Positions 25,954 to 34,373 of a stretch of DNA of 64,000 nt are shown piece after piece (the stretch's first letter is position 1; each line of letters starts with the position of its first letter). This stretch comes from Alphaproteobacteria bacterium (GTDB taxonomy: Bacteria > Pseudomonadota > Alphaproteobacteria > Micropepsales > Micropepsaceae), in contig JACKLF010000003.1 of the NCBI GenBank assembly GCA_024236055.1, positions 310,001 through 374,000 on the forward strand, written 5' to 3'. The translations under genes and the position numbers were made by a program. The notes beneath the pieces were generated by a model. That model made no database searches and had not been told where the DNA came from. It worked only from the letters and a program-made list of their open reading frames with translations.

Positions 25954-26670
25954 TCAGTCCTGGCGCGCCAGGTGCTTGATGTCGCCCTTGCCCATGATCG
26001 AGGTGTCCAGATGCTTGGGCTCGGTATAGAGCGAGACATCGCCGCGCCCCATGATGGTGATGTCGGCATCGTCGATGGGCGAGGTCTCGACATCGCCGCG
26101 CCCCATGATGCGCAGGCGCACGCGGCTGGCGATCAGGTCGCGCAGATAGGCATCGGTGCGGCCCAGTATCTCGATCTTCAGATCGCCGACCTTGCCGTCG
26201 CCCGTGATCTTGCCCTTGCCGGCCACGGTGATGTCCAGCCGGTCCTGGTCGACCTTCTGCAGGTCCAGGTCGGTGAGGCCGGCAATGGTATAGTCGTTGA
26301 TCTCGCGGCCCGGCAGGGTGATGTCCAGCCGCTTGCCTTCCCAGTTGTGCAGGTTGCAATCCAGCGCGATCCGGCCGTTCTTCACTTCGAGATGCGACAA
26401 CAGCATCGGGTCGCCTGTCACTTCCAGGCGCGGGCCCGCATCGCGGCGATAATGGACGATCGAGGGCACCTTGATGGTCACCGCATCGTCTCCGTCCCAG
26501 GCCAGGCTGCGGCTCTGCGCCGTGGCGCCGCTGATCCCGCAGGATTCACGGTCATGCCAGGCGTCGGACAGTTCGCCCCCAAGGCCGCTCGCGCCCATCA
26601 CGGCCACGCCCACCACGCAGAAGGCGGCGACGCCAAGGCCGACGGAAGCAATGATGGCAAGTTTCTGCAT
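25954..26670 (-). CDS. Second DUF2807-like exported beta-repeat protein
   Basis: A 238-residue paralogue of the protein at 25200-25925, with an N-terminal membrane segment (LAIIASVGLGVAAFCVVGVA). It shares the WDGDDAVTIKVPSIVHYRRD and ALDCNLHN blocks, but the repeats carry MGRGD/GKGK in place of GSG (ITVAGKGKIT, LRIMGRGDVE, ITIMGRGDVS, SIMGKGDI). The two genes look like an old tandem duplication. Localisation to the envelope is inferred from the leader. Confidence 0.8.
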   Translation of the reverse strand: MQKLAIIASVGLGVAAFCVVGVAVMGASGLGGELSDAWHDRESCGISGATAQSRSLAWDGDDAVTIKVPSIVHYRRDAGPRLEVTGDPMLLSHLEVKNGRIALDCNLHNWEGKRLDITLPGREINDYTIAGLTDLDLQKVDQDRLDITVAGKGKITGDGKVGDLKIEILGRTDAYLRDLIASRVRLRIMGRGDVETSPIDDADITIMGRGDVSLYTEPKHLDTSIMGKGDIKHLARQD

Positions 26671-26707
26671 GACGCAATTTCCTTGGAGGGATTTCTCAGG
26701 TCGCTTT

Positions 26708-27277
26708 TCAGACGGATTCGCTGGCCGAGGTCAGAAGCCGGTAGTGCAGCCGCGCATAGCGCACCAGCATGCGCGCGCTCCAGTCCAGGATCATGATCAG
26801 CAGCGCGCCGCCGCCGATGCCCGCGCCCAGAAGGCCGATGCTCAGCACCGCCTGCATCATCATGTTGGAAAGGGCGTGGTCGAAGATCGGCAGCAGGTTG
26901 AACATCAGGAACAGCCCGCCCACGATCAGCGCCAGGAAGCCGACGGCGAAGCCGAAGAAGATGCCGGCCAGCGCGCACAGGATCGGAAACAGGAAGACGA
27001 TGTCGATGGTCGCCAGCCCCAGCAGCGCCAGCACCACGCCCAGGAAGTTGCCGGCATTGCGGTCCTGTTCCCAGCGCTTGAAGCCCACCTCGGCACGCAG
27101 TTCGCGCGCCAGGCGCGACGGATCGCCCAGCGCCGCGGCCACGTCATCCTCGCTGCGGCCATGGGCGGCGCCATCGGTGAAATGGACCTCGTAATCGGCG
27201 CAGATGTCCTCGATCTCGTTCTGCGGCAGGCCGGCCAGGCCGCGGCGCAGCTGCATCATGAAGGTCGCGCGGTTCAT
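26708..27277 (-). CDS. DUF1700 membrane protein
   Basis: A 189-residue protein. The soluble N-terminal part (FMMQLRRGLAGLPQNEIEDICADYEVHF, DVAAALGDPSRLARELRA) is the HAAS/DUF1700 signature, which senses or recruits partners. Three or more membrane helices follow (LGVVLALLGLATIDIVFLFP, GFAVGFLALIVGGLFLMFN, IGLLGAGIGGGALLIMIL). Its start shares ATGA with the PadR stop. DUF1700 proteins are usually encoded directly after PadR regulators and act with them in envelope stress-type regulation. Confidence 0.88.
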   Translation of the reverse strand: MNRATFMMQLRRGLAGLPQNEIEDICADYEVHFTDGAAHGRSEDDVAAALGDPSRLARELRAEVGFKRWEQDRNAGNFLGVVLALLGLATIDIVFLFPILCALAGIFFGFAVGFLALIVGGLFLMFNLLPIFDHALSNMMMQAVLSIGLLGAGIGGGALLIMILDWSARMLVRYARLHYRLLTSASESV

Positions 27278-27600
27278 ACGGCATCTCCCAGTATCTTGCG
27301 GACGGCGGATTCAAAGACCGTCCATTCGTTGCGCTGTTTCTCCAGCGCGGTGCGGCCGGATTTGGTGATCTTGTAATATTTGCGCGGCGGGCCGCTGTCG
27401 GACTCCACCAGGTAGGTGCTGACCAGGCCTTCATTCTGCATCCGGCGCATCAGGGGATAGACCGTGCCTTCGCCCATGCCCACCGCATCGGCCATGCGGC
27501 TGGCGATGTCATAGGCATAGTTGTCGCCGCCCGAGAGCAGCGCCAGGACGCACATTTCCAGCACGCCCTTCTTGAGTTGGATTTGCAGGGATTCGGACAT
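27274..27600 (-). CDS. PadR-family transcriptional regulator
   Basis: A 108-residue winged-helix repressor. It opens LKKGVLEMCVLALLSGGDNYAYDI and has GMGEGTVYPLMRRMQNEGLV, the recognition helix and wing of PadR, then GPPRKYYKITKSGRTALE. Short PadR proteins of this length bind as dimers and respond to small molecules or envelope signals. It is the first gene of the four-gene operon with DUF1700 and the two head-GIN proteins, and the inverted repeat at 27628-27645 just upstream is a likely autoregulatory operator. Confidence 0.9.
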   Translation of the reverse strand: MSESLQIQLKKGVLEMCVLALLSGGDNYAYDIASRMADAVGMGEGTVYPLMRRMQNEGLVSTYLVESDSGPPRKYYKITKSGRTALEKQRNEWTVFESAVRKILGDAV

Positions 27601-27627
27601 GGGAACTCATCTACGCTTGCGAGGAAT

Positions 27628-27645
27628 GGTATATAGCACGATACC
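27628..27645. promoter_or_regulatory. Candidate PadR operator
   Basis: GGTAT and ATACC, eight bases apart, lie 28-45 bases upstream of the padR ATG. PadR regulators commonly bind spaced AT-rich inverted repeats over their own promoter. A further AGGTACCT palindrome begins ten bases away at 27655. Confidence 0.5.
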
Positions 27646-27755
27646 GTGCCATGCAAGGTACCTGTGATGATTTTTTTGCGGGCGGGCCGCCGGACGGCGA
27701 GATGCAACGGAATCGGCCTGTGTTACCCGCCTCTTAAGGCTTTGGGCGGTAAAAC

Positions 27756-28496
27756 GTGCGGATGAAGATTGCCCGCCGCCTGTCCAGCCTGATGGCCCGC
27801 AAGCTGCCGGTGCGCCCGGCACGGCTGACGCGCGCGCGAGCGGTTGCCAGCATCACCTTCGACGATTTTCCCAAGAGCGCCTGGACGGCGGGCGGTCCGG
27901 TGCTGGCCCGTCACGACGTGCGCGGCACATATTATACCGCGGGCGGCTTTTGCGGCCGGACCATGGACGCCATCACCTATTACGACGCCGCCGACCTGAG
28001 CGCCCTGCTGGCCGCGGGGCACGAGATCGGCTGCCACGGCTACAGCCACCAGCCCACGCCCGATCTGGCCAGCGTCGCGCTGGCCGAGGATGCGCGCCGC
28101 AACGCCGATTTCCTGCGCCCCTTTGTGGGGCAGGCCGTCAGCTATGCCTTTCCCTTTGGCGCGGTGTCGCCGCGCACCAAGCGTTTCTATGCCCCGCGTT
28201 TCGCCAGCCTGCGCGGCGTCCATCCGGGGGTCAATCAGGGCCGTGCCGACCTGGCGCAGCTTTCCACCATCTCGCTGGAGGAACGCTGTTTCTCTGAACA
28301 GGTGGTCGATGCGGCCATCGCCGCGGTGAAGGACAAAGGCGGCTGGCTGGTATTCCACACCCACGACGTCAGCGATGCACCCACGCCCTATGGCATCACG
28401 CCGCAAAAGCTGGACTGGGCGATCGGCCGGGTGAAGGCGGCGGGCATCGGCTTTGCGCCCATGCGCGAGGCGCTGGACGTGGCCCTATCCGCCTAG
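27756..28496 (+). CDS. Polysaccharide deacetylase (NodB-like)
   Basis: A 246-residue carbohydrate esterase family 4-type protein. Landmarks are ITFDDFP with the catalytic and metal-binding Asp pair, IGCHGYSHQ with the two His ligands, FPFGAVSPRTKRFY, and the C-terminal WLVFHTHDV. There is no signal peptide; the N-terminus is basic. Start is GTG 27756 or ATG 27762. It converges on the TPP-enzyme gene with a 12-base overlap. The family removes acetyl groups from N-acetylglucosamine-type sugars; the true substrate is unknown. Confidence 0.85.
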   Translation: MRMKIARRLSSLMARKLPVRPARLTRARAVASITFDDFPKSAWTAGGPVLARHDVRGTYYTAGGFCGRTMDAITYYDAADLSALLAAGHEIGCHGYSHQPTPDLASVALAEDARRNADFLRPFVGQAVSYAFPFGAVSPRTKRFYAPRFASLRGVHPGVNQGRADLAQLSTISLEERCFSEQVVDAAIAAVKDKGGWLVFHTHDVSDAPTPYGITPQKLDWAIGRVKAAGIGFAPMREALDVALSA

Positions 28497-30134
28497 CGCC
28501 TTCTGGCGGATGCCCGACAGGGTCGCGGTGGGCGAAATGCCGTCACCGTCGAACTTCACATGGATCACCGACGGCAGGCCCGAAGCCTGGGCGGCTTCAA
28601 AGGCCGGGGCGAAATCCTCGGTCTTGTCCACATTGGCGCCAAAGCCGCCGAAGCTGCGCGCCATGGCGGCGAAATCGGGATTGACCAGGGTAGTGGCGCT
28701 GACGCGGCCAGGATATTCGCGCTCCTGGTGCATGCGGATGGTGCCGAACATGGAATTGTCCAGCACCACGGCGATGATCGGAACGCCATACTGCATCGCG
28801 GTCGCCAGTTCCTGGCCGTTCATCAGAAAATCGCCGTCGCCGTTGATCGCCACAACCGTGCGCTGGGGATACAGCCGCTTCATCGCCACGGCGGCGGGCA
28901 TGCCATAGCCCATGAAGCCGCAGATGGTGCCCAGCTGGGTGCCGAATTTGCGGAAACGATAGAAGCGGTGAATCCAGCTTGCGTAATTGCCTGCGCCATT
29001 GGTGATGATGGCATCGTCCGGCAGATGGCCGCGCAGCCAGATCATGATCTGGCTGATATTGACCGGGCCGGGCTGGTCGGTGCCCTTTTCCGACCAGTCC
29101 AGATAAAGCTGATGGTCGGCGGCGACATCATGGCTGCGCTTCGGCGTCAGCCCGTCCAGCGCGGCGGCGAAGGCGCGCGGGGAGGCCGGGATGGGAAGAT
29201 GCGGGCGGTACACCCGGCCCAGATCCTCGGCGCCCGGATAGGCGTGCACGAAGGTCATCTGCGGCACCGGAATGTCGAACAGCGTATAGGCCTGGGCGGT
29301 GAATTCGCTGAGCCGCGCGCCCGCCACGATCACCAGGTCCGAGGCTTTCACCCGCGCGACCAGCTTGGGGTTGGCCCCCAGGCCCAGGTCGCCGGCATAG
29401 TTGGGATGCAGCGGATCGAAATGATGGGCGCGCCGGAAGCTGGTGGCGACGGGAATGCCGAAGCGTTCGGCAAAGCGCGCCATGGCGGCCAGCGCGTCTT
29501 CGTCCCAGCGCGATCCGCCCAGGATCAGCATGGGTCTTTCGGCCTTGTCCAGCAGCGCCTGCAGCGCCGCCATCTGTTCGGGCGCGGGCGCCGGTTCGAC
29601 CGGATCGACCCGCACGCCGTCGGCGCAGGCCGCCGCCATCGGCAGAACATCATGGGGCAGCGACAGCACCACCGGGCCGGGCCGCCCGGCCATGGCGGTG
29701 GCGAAGGCGCGGGTGACATGCTCGGCCATGCGGTCAGGCTCGTTCACCTCGGCCACCCACTTGGCCATGCCGCCGAAGAAGGCGCGATAGTCCATCTCCT
29801 GAAACGCATCGCGGCCCCGGTTGTGGGTCTCCACCTGGCCCACGAACAGGATCATGGGGGTGGAATCCTGCTGGGCGATGTGGATCCCGCCCGAACCGTT
29901 GGTCGCGCCGGGCCCGCGGGTGACGAAACAGATGCCGGGCCGGCCGGTGGCCTTGCCATAGGCTTCCGCCATCATCGAAGCGCCGCCCTCGTTGCGGCAC
30001 ACGGTGACTTCGATGCCGCTGTCATAGAGCGCATCCAGCACCGGCAGATAGGATTCGCCGGGCACGCAGAACACATGGTCGACGCCCTGGATGCGAAGCT
30101 GGTCGACAAGGACTTGCGCTGCTGTGCGGCTCAT
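28485..30134 (-). CDS. Thiamine-pyrophosphate enzyme (acetolactate synthase-like)
   Basis: A 549-residue TPP enzyme; I start at ATG 30134 after GGGGGT, though an ATG at 30161 overlapping the upstream stop by ATGA is possible. The N-terminal domain has VFCVPGESYLPVLDAL with the activating Glu and FVTRGPGATNGSGGIHIA. The C-terminal TPP site is VAINGDGDFLMNGQELATAM with Asp and Asn as metal ligands. These features cover acetolactate synthase, benzoylformate decarboxylase and relatives. No regulatory small subunit is near, so a role in branched-chain amino acid synthesis is unlikely. It is coupled to an acyltransferase-like gene and is divergent from carrier-protein genes. Confidence 0.82.
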   Translation of the reverse strand: MSRTAAQVLVDQLRIQGVDHVFCVPGESYLPVLDALYDSGIEVTVCRNEGGASMMAEAYGKATGRPGICFVTRGPGATNGSGGIHIAQQDSTPMILFVGQVETHNRGRDAFQEMDYRAFFGGMAKWVAEVNEPDRMAEHVTRAFATAMAGRPGPVVLSLPHDVLPMAAACADGVRVDPVEPAPAPEQMAALQALLDKAERPMLILGGSRWDEDALAAMARFAERFGIPVATSFRRAHHFDPLHPNYAGDLGLGANPKLVARVKASDLVIVAGARLSEFTAQAYTLFDIPVPQMTFVHAYPGAEDLGRVYRPHLPIPASPRAFAAALDGLTPKRSHDVAADHQLYLDWSEKGTDQPGPVNISQIMIWLRGHLPDDAIITNGAGNYASWIHRFYRFRKFGTQLGTICGFMGYGMPAAVAMKRLYPQRTVVAINGDGDFLMNGQELATAMQYGVPIIAVVLDNSMFGTIRMHQEREYPGRVSATTLVNPDFAAMARSFGGFGANVDKTEDFAPAFEAAQASGLPSVIHVKFDGDGISPTATLSGIRQKALGG

Positions 30135-30157
30135 GGCGGACACCCCCGTATGCAGGG

Positions 30158-30991
30158 TCATCCGAACACCACTTTTTCGGTATAGGCAAGATCGCCCAGC
30201 GTGGGGCGGTGCGGGCCCTTGAACCAGCGGGGCTCCTTGCCCTCGACATAATGGTGCAGGCGGCCGCGCGGCCGGCCATCCACCAGGAAACCGGCAAAGC
30301 CTTTGGGCAGGAAATGGCGGGCCAGCGCCGGCGCGCAGCGCGAGAAATCATCCATGCCGCGGCAGAACATCAGGTCCAGCATCGCCAGCGGTGCGGGCCG
30401 GTCCAGACGGCGCGGACGAAACACGAAGGGCGCGACGATGCCGTCCTTTTGAACCGTCACACAGGTCAGGCCCCAGGCGCGGTGATCGGCCAGCAATTTC
30501 GCTTCGGGCAGGTCACCGGGAATGTCACGGCTGACACGGCCGCGGCCGGGCAGGGCGAAGACGGCGCTGCGGCCATGATTGTAGGGGGTGAAACCCTGGG
30601 CCTGAAGCGTGGGCCAGGTATGGGGCGCGGGCGAGGCATTCAGATAGGTGACATGCTTGAGCTTGGTCGCCATCTGCACCAGCGGTACGGAATGGGCGCG
30701 GAAAGCCGGTTCGACATACCAGCTCGACAGGTTGGTGAGGATGGCGTCGCCGCGCTGCGAGGAGATCAGCAGCAGGACCCCGACCGGCGCCAGGCCATTG
30801 TCCAGCAGATAGCCGAAACGGGGCACGCCCTCGACCGGTGCCATGCTGCGCCAGCGGGCAAACCCCCGGGTCCAGTAATCGCGGTCGGTGGCGGGAAAGC
30901 CGCGCGCCAGCAGATCGGCCAGCCCGTCCAGGTCGGTCTCGGCGATCTGGCGGCAGCGCACGCGCCCGCCGGCCTGCGGTTCCAACGTCAT
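30158..30991 (-). CDS. GNAT-like acyltransferase-related protein
   Basis: A 277-residue protein. The first 150 residues (VRCRQIAETDLDGLADLLARGFP, GVLLLISS, LSSWYVEPAFR, HVTYLNASPAPHTWPTLQAQGF) follow the GNAT acyltransferase layout. The remainder is family-specific (FVFRPRRLDRPAPLAMLDLMF, FLVDGRPRGRLHHYVEG). It shares ATGA with the TPP-enzyme gene and is divergent from the acyl carrier protein at 31092. An acyl transfer to an amine using the nearby carrier proteins is plausible but inferred from context. Confidence 0.6.
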   Translation of the reverse strand: MTLEPQAGGRVRCRQIAETDLDGLADLLARGFPATDRDYWTRGFARWRSMAPVEGVPRFGYLLDNGLAPVGVLLLISSQRGDAILTNLSSWYVEPAFRAHSVPLVQMATKLKHVTYLNASPAPHTWPTLQAQGFTPYNHGRSAVFALPGRGRVSRDIPGDLPEAKLLADHRAWGLTCVTVQKDGIVAPFVFRPRRLDRPAPLAMLDLMFCRGMDDFSRCAPALARHFLPKGFAGFLVDGRPRGRLHHYVEGKEPRWFKGPHRPTLGDLAYTEKVVFG

Positions 30992-31091
30992 GGCAACACC
31001 CTTCCCAAAAGCCTTTATGGGCCATTCGCCATTAGCGGAATGTTAAAAGGCCCCCTCTAGGCTGGGCCCTTATCCAGCGAAAGGGGCCCCA

Positions 31092-31349
31092 ATGAGCGTC
31101 GCAGCGATGGTTGTTGACCAGTTCCGCCAGGTGGCGCGCGAGCAGGGCAAGGAAATTGCCGAGCTGAACGACGACACGGTTCTGCTGGAATCGGGCCTGG
31201 ATTCGCTGTGCTTCGCCATCATCGTGGCGCAGCTTGAAGACAGGCTGGGCGTGGACCCCTTCACCGCCGCCGAGGACGTCTATTTCCCGGTGACGCTGGG
31301 TGACTTCATCAGGTTCTACGAAGATGCCGCCGGATCCCAGGCTGCCTGA
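31092..31349 (+). CDS. Acyl carrier protein
   Basis: An 85-residue carrier protein with the phosphopantetheine site LLESGLDSLCFAIIVAQLED (the Ser in GLDSL). The sequence is acidic and of standard length (helix 1 VVDQFRQVAREQGKEI). It is the first of a plus-strand run with an AMP-ligase and an SDR. Not the housekeeping AcpP, whose site is normally GADSLDTVEL. It probably carries an acyl group activated by the adjacent ligase. Confidence 0.88.
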   Translation: MSVAAMVVDQFRQVAREQGKEIAELNDDTVLLESGLDSLCFAIIVAQLEDRLGVDPFTAAEDVYFPVTLGDFIRFYEDAAGSQAA

Positions 31350-32700
31350 ATCCGGGCTGCCTGAAATGGCGCGGCCTGAAACGCTGCGGCCTGAATCGCT
31401 GAAGGCAGCGATCGCCGGCAGCGAGGCGATGCTGTATGCGCGTGGCGGCCAGGTATGTCTTTCGTCGCGTGGCCGCGCACTGCCGGGTCTGGCCGGTGCG
31501 TCGGTTCTGCTGCGCACCCACAGCCAGCTTGCCGCTGCGCTGGGTCTGATCGCGCTGGACGGGGTCGCCCGCCGCATCGTTATCGCCCCGCCGGATGTGA
31601 AGGCCGGGCATCTGGCCTCCGTGATCGCGCGCGCCGACGTTGAAGCGGTCATGGGCGAGGATGAAAGTCTGGCGATTGAGGGCGCGCGGTTCGTGCCGCT
31701 CGACCTGTCGGCCGTCGCGCTTGCGGAGGGACCGCAGGTCGTTACCGAATGGGTGCTCTTTACCTCCGGCACCACCGGAGAGCCCAAGATGGTGGCCCAT
31801 ACCCTGGCCGGCCTGACCGGCGCGATCCAGCCTGCCGCCGCAGCCGATATCACATGGGGTACTTTTTATGACATCCGCCGCTATGGCGGTTTGCAGATTC
31901 TGCTGCGGGCCCTGTTGGGCCATGCATCGCTGGTGCTGTCGGATGCCGATGAGGATGTCGCCGGCTTTCTTGCGCGGCTGGGCCGGTGTGGCGTGACCCA
32001 TCTGACCGGCACACCGTCGCACTGGCGCCGCGCGCTGATGAGCCCGGCCAATGCCGCCATCGCGCCGCACTATGTCCGCCTGTCGGGCGAGATCGCCGAT
32101 CAGGCCATTCTGGACAGCCTGAAGGCGCGCTTCCCCGATGCTGCAATCGGCCATGCCTATGCCTCGACCGAGGCGGGGGTGGGCTTTGAGGTCACCGACG
32201 GGCTGGAGGGCTTTCCCGCAAGCTTTATCGGCCGCCCTGGTGCCGTCGAAATGAAGGTGGAAGACGGCCGCCTGCATCTGCGTTCGGCGCGCACCGCCAG
32301 CGCCTATGTCGGCGGCGGGCCTGACCTGCGCAATGACGGCTGGGTCGATACAGGCGATGTCATTGAACAACGTGGCGGCCGCTTCCATTTCATGGGCCGC
32401 GCCGGGGGGATCATCAATGTCGGCGGGCTGAAGATAAACCCCGAAGAGGTCGAGGCGGTGATCAACCGCCAGCCGGGCGTGCGCGCCAGCCGCGTGTCGG
32501 GCCGCAAGAGCCCCATCACCGGCGCCATCGTGGTCGCCGAGGTGGTGTTGACCGAAGCCGCCAACGACAATGCCACCTTCAAGGAGGCCATACTGGCGGC
32601 CTGCCGCGAAAACCTGCCGGCCTTCAAGGTGCCGGCCATGCTGCGCTTCGTGCCGTCGCTGGCGCTGACGGCGGCGGGAAAGTTGAGCCGCAATGCGTAA
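31324..32700 (+). CDS. AMP-forming acyl ligase (ANL superfamily)
   Basis: A 458-residue adenylate-forming enzyme. Start is uncertain: ATG 31324 (used here) or ATG 31366; both overlap or abut the end of the carrier protein. Motifs: VVTEWVLFTSGTTGEPKMVAH is the P-loop, HAYASTEAGVGFEV the A5 motif, GWVDTGDVIEQRGG the hinge-side Asp, and GGIINVGGLKINPEEVEAVIN with AGKLSRN the C-terminal Lys. It is shorter than usual at the N-terminus. It likely loads the neighbouring acyl carrier protein or makes an acyl-CoA. Translation is coupled to the SDR gene by an eight-base overlap. Confidence 0.85.
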   Translation: MPPDPRLPESGLPEMARPETLRPESLKAAIAGSEAMLYARGGQVCLSSRGRALPGLAGASVLLRTHSQLAAALGLIALDGVARRIVIAPPDVKAGHLASVIARADVEAVMGEDESLAIEGARFVPLDLSAVALAEGPQVVTEWVLFTSGTTGEPKMVAHTLAGLTGAIQPAAAADITWGTFYDIRRYGGLQILLRALLGHASLVLSDADEDVAGFLARLGRCGVTHLTGTPSHWRRALMSPANAAIAPHYVRLSGEIADQAILDSLKARFPDAAIGHAYASTEAGVGFEVTDGLEGFPASFIGRPGAVEMKVEDGRLHLRSARTASAYVGGGPDLRNDGWVDTGDVIEQRGGRFHFMGRAGGIINVGGLKINPEEVEAVINRQPGVRASRVSGRKSPITGAIVVAEVVLTEAANDNATFKEAILAACRENLPAFKVPAMLRFVPSLALTAAGKLSRNA

Positions 32701-33418
32701 CGTTCTGGTCAGTGGCGGCACGCGCGGGGTGGGCCTGGCGATCGGCAAAAAGCTGGCGGCAGATGGCTTTCGTGTCTTTGCCCTGGGCCGCAAGGAAAGT
32801 CCCGAACTGGAGGCTGCCATCGTGGCGGCGCCGTCGGGGGTGATGAATTTCCTGCCGTTTGATCTGGCGCAGGTCGATCTGATCCCCGACCTGGTGCGCG
32901 AACTGAAGGCCGAGCATGGCCCGCTTTACGGCCTGGTCAACAATGCCGCGCTGGGCACCGATGGCCTGCTGTCCAACATGCACAATTCGGATATTGAGCG
33001 GCTGGTAAGACTGAACACCATCTCGCCCATCGTGCTGACCAAATATGCGGTGCGTTCGATGATGACGGCGGGCAGTGGCCGCATCGTCAATATCAGCTCC
33101 ATCATCGGCTTCACCGGCTATTCGGGCCTGTCGGTCTATGGCGCGACCAAGGCCTCGATGCTGGGTTTCACCCGCAGCCTGGCGCGCGAGGTGGGAAGGC
33201 TGGGCGTGACCGTCAATGCGGTGGCGCCGGGCTTCATGGATACCGAGATGACCGCCAGCATGAAGGACGCCGACCGGGCCAAGATCGCCGCGCGCAGCGC
33301 GCTGAAGCGCCTGGTGGATGTGGACGATGTCGCGGGTGCGGTGTCTTACCTGATGTCGGACGCCGCAAAAAATGTCACCGGAACGGTGATGACGGTCGAC
33401 GCGGGGAACACAGCCTAG
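32693..33418 (+). CDS. Short-chain dehydrogenase/reductase (FabG-like)
   Basis: A 241-residue Rossmann-fold oxidoreductase. It has VSGGTRGVGLAI for NADP(H) binding, GLVNNAALG, the catalytic Ser in RIVNISSIIG, and YGATKASMLGFTRSLAREV with Tyr and Lys, followed by VAPGFMDTEMT. The TVMTVDAGNTA ending fits the 3-oxoacyl-[ACP] reductase group. It is coupled to the AMP-ligase gene and two genes from the acyl carrier protein, so a role in reducing a carrier-bound beta-keto group is likely. Confidence 0.9.
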   Translation: MRNVLVSGGTRGVGLAIGKKLAADGFRVFALGRKESPELEAAIVAAPSGVMNFLPFDLAQVDLIPDLVRELKAEHGPLYGLVNNAALGTDGLLSNMHNSDIERLVRLNTISPIVLTKYAVRSMMTAGSGRIVNISSIIGFTGYSGLSVYGATKASMLGFTRSLAREVGRLGVTVNAVAPGFMDTEMTASMKDADRAKIAARSALKRLVDVDDVAGAVSYLMSDAAKNVTGTVMTVDAGNTA

Positions 33419-34353
33419 AGATTCAGCGCCGCGCGCACGCTGGCCGGCCAGTCCGAAATCTTCGCACCATGGGTGACGAACAGCGCCACGGCCAGCCGGT
33501 CCATGCCGAAGGCGACACAGCCGGTATGCATAAGCTCGCCCGCGTCGTTGTGCAGGCCCCAGACCTCGCCGAAATGTTCCTTGTGGTAATTGAAGCTCAT
33601 GCAGGCGGTGGGGCTTTCGGCAGAGCGCACCGGCACCAGCAGTTCGAACTTCAGCGCATCTTCGCGCTGCTGGTTGGCCATCATCGCACCGACCCGGCCA
33701 AAGAAGGGATCGTTGGCGACATCGACGCTGTAGGACAGGCCTATGGCGTCGGCGATGCCCTTGGCGCGTTCCACCCAGGGATCGCGGAAGGCCTGGATCT
33801 GTGCCGGGGTGCCGATGCGCACATATTCGCGCATGCGGAAGCTCTGGAAGCGATCGACCTGGCGCGACGGCTCATGGCGGAAACAGTCGGCGGCGACATC
33901 GAAGACATAGCCGTCGGCGGGCACGATGCCGCGCGCCGCGGCGATGGGATAGATCGGGTAACAGGCGGCCGGGGCCAGCACCAGGTCCGACGGCTTCAGG
34001 TCTTCGGTCCAGTCGCCGCCCGCTTCATGCTTGGCGGCGGAGCGGGAAATTTCGCGCTCGCTCCCGGTCAGGGTGGAGACGGCGCCGATCAGGTTGGGAA
34101 AGCTTTGCAGATAGCCCTGCTTTTCCAGGCTGGCGCGGGGCATCACGGGGGGAAAGCGATAGACTTCGGCGCCGTCCGGCCGGTGGCGGCTGATCAGGGC
34201 GGCCAGCGCCTCCACCGCGCTTTCATAGGCGCCGCTGCGGCCATAGACGCCATCGACGCCCGAGGCCGTGAACAGGCTGGAAACGGTCGCGTCCAGGTGA
34301 TCGGGCTCGAAATGATGCGCGCAGCAGGCATGGACAGGCGTGATGATGTTCAC
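33415..34353 (-). CDS. Amino acid:[carrier protein] ligase (seryl-tRNA-synthetase-like)
   Basis: A 312-residue class II synthetase core without the tRNA-binding arm. All three zinc ligands known in the Bradyrhizobium homologue fall at the same numbers: Cys131 (APAACYPIYP), Glu176 (FRMREYVRIG) and Cys279 (MHTGCVAFGMDRLA). Motif 2 is FRMREYVRIGTP and motif 3 GMDRLAVALF. Such enzymes activate glycine or alanine and load a small carrier protein, not tRNA. The carrier at 35814 and the flavoprotein at 34374 are the expected partners. It converges on the SDR gene with a four-base overlap. Confidence 0.9.
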   Translation of the reverse strand: MNIITPVHACCAHHFEPDHLDATVSSLFTASGVDGVYGRSGAYESAVEALAALISRHRPDGAEVYRFPPVMPRASLEKQGYLQSFPNLIGAVSTLTGSEREISRSAAKHEAGGDWTEDLKPSDLVLAPAACYPIYPIAAARGIVPADGYVFDVAADCFRHEPSRQVDRFQSFRMREYVRIGTPAQIQAFRDPWVERAKGIADAIGLSYSVDVANDPFFGRVGAMMANQQREDALKFELLVPVRSAESPTACMSFNYHKEHFGEVWGLHNDAGELMHTGCVAFGMDRLAVALFVTHGAKISDWPASVRAALNL

Positions 34354-34373
34354 GGGCGCAGACCCTCCGATAA

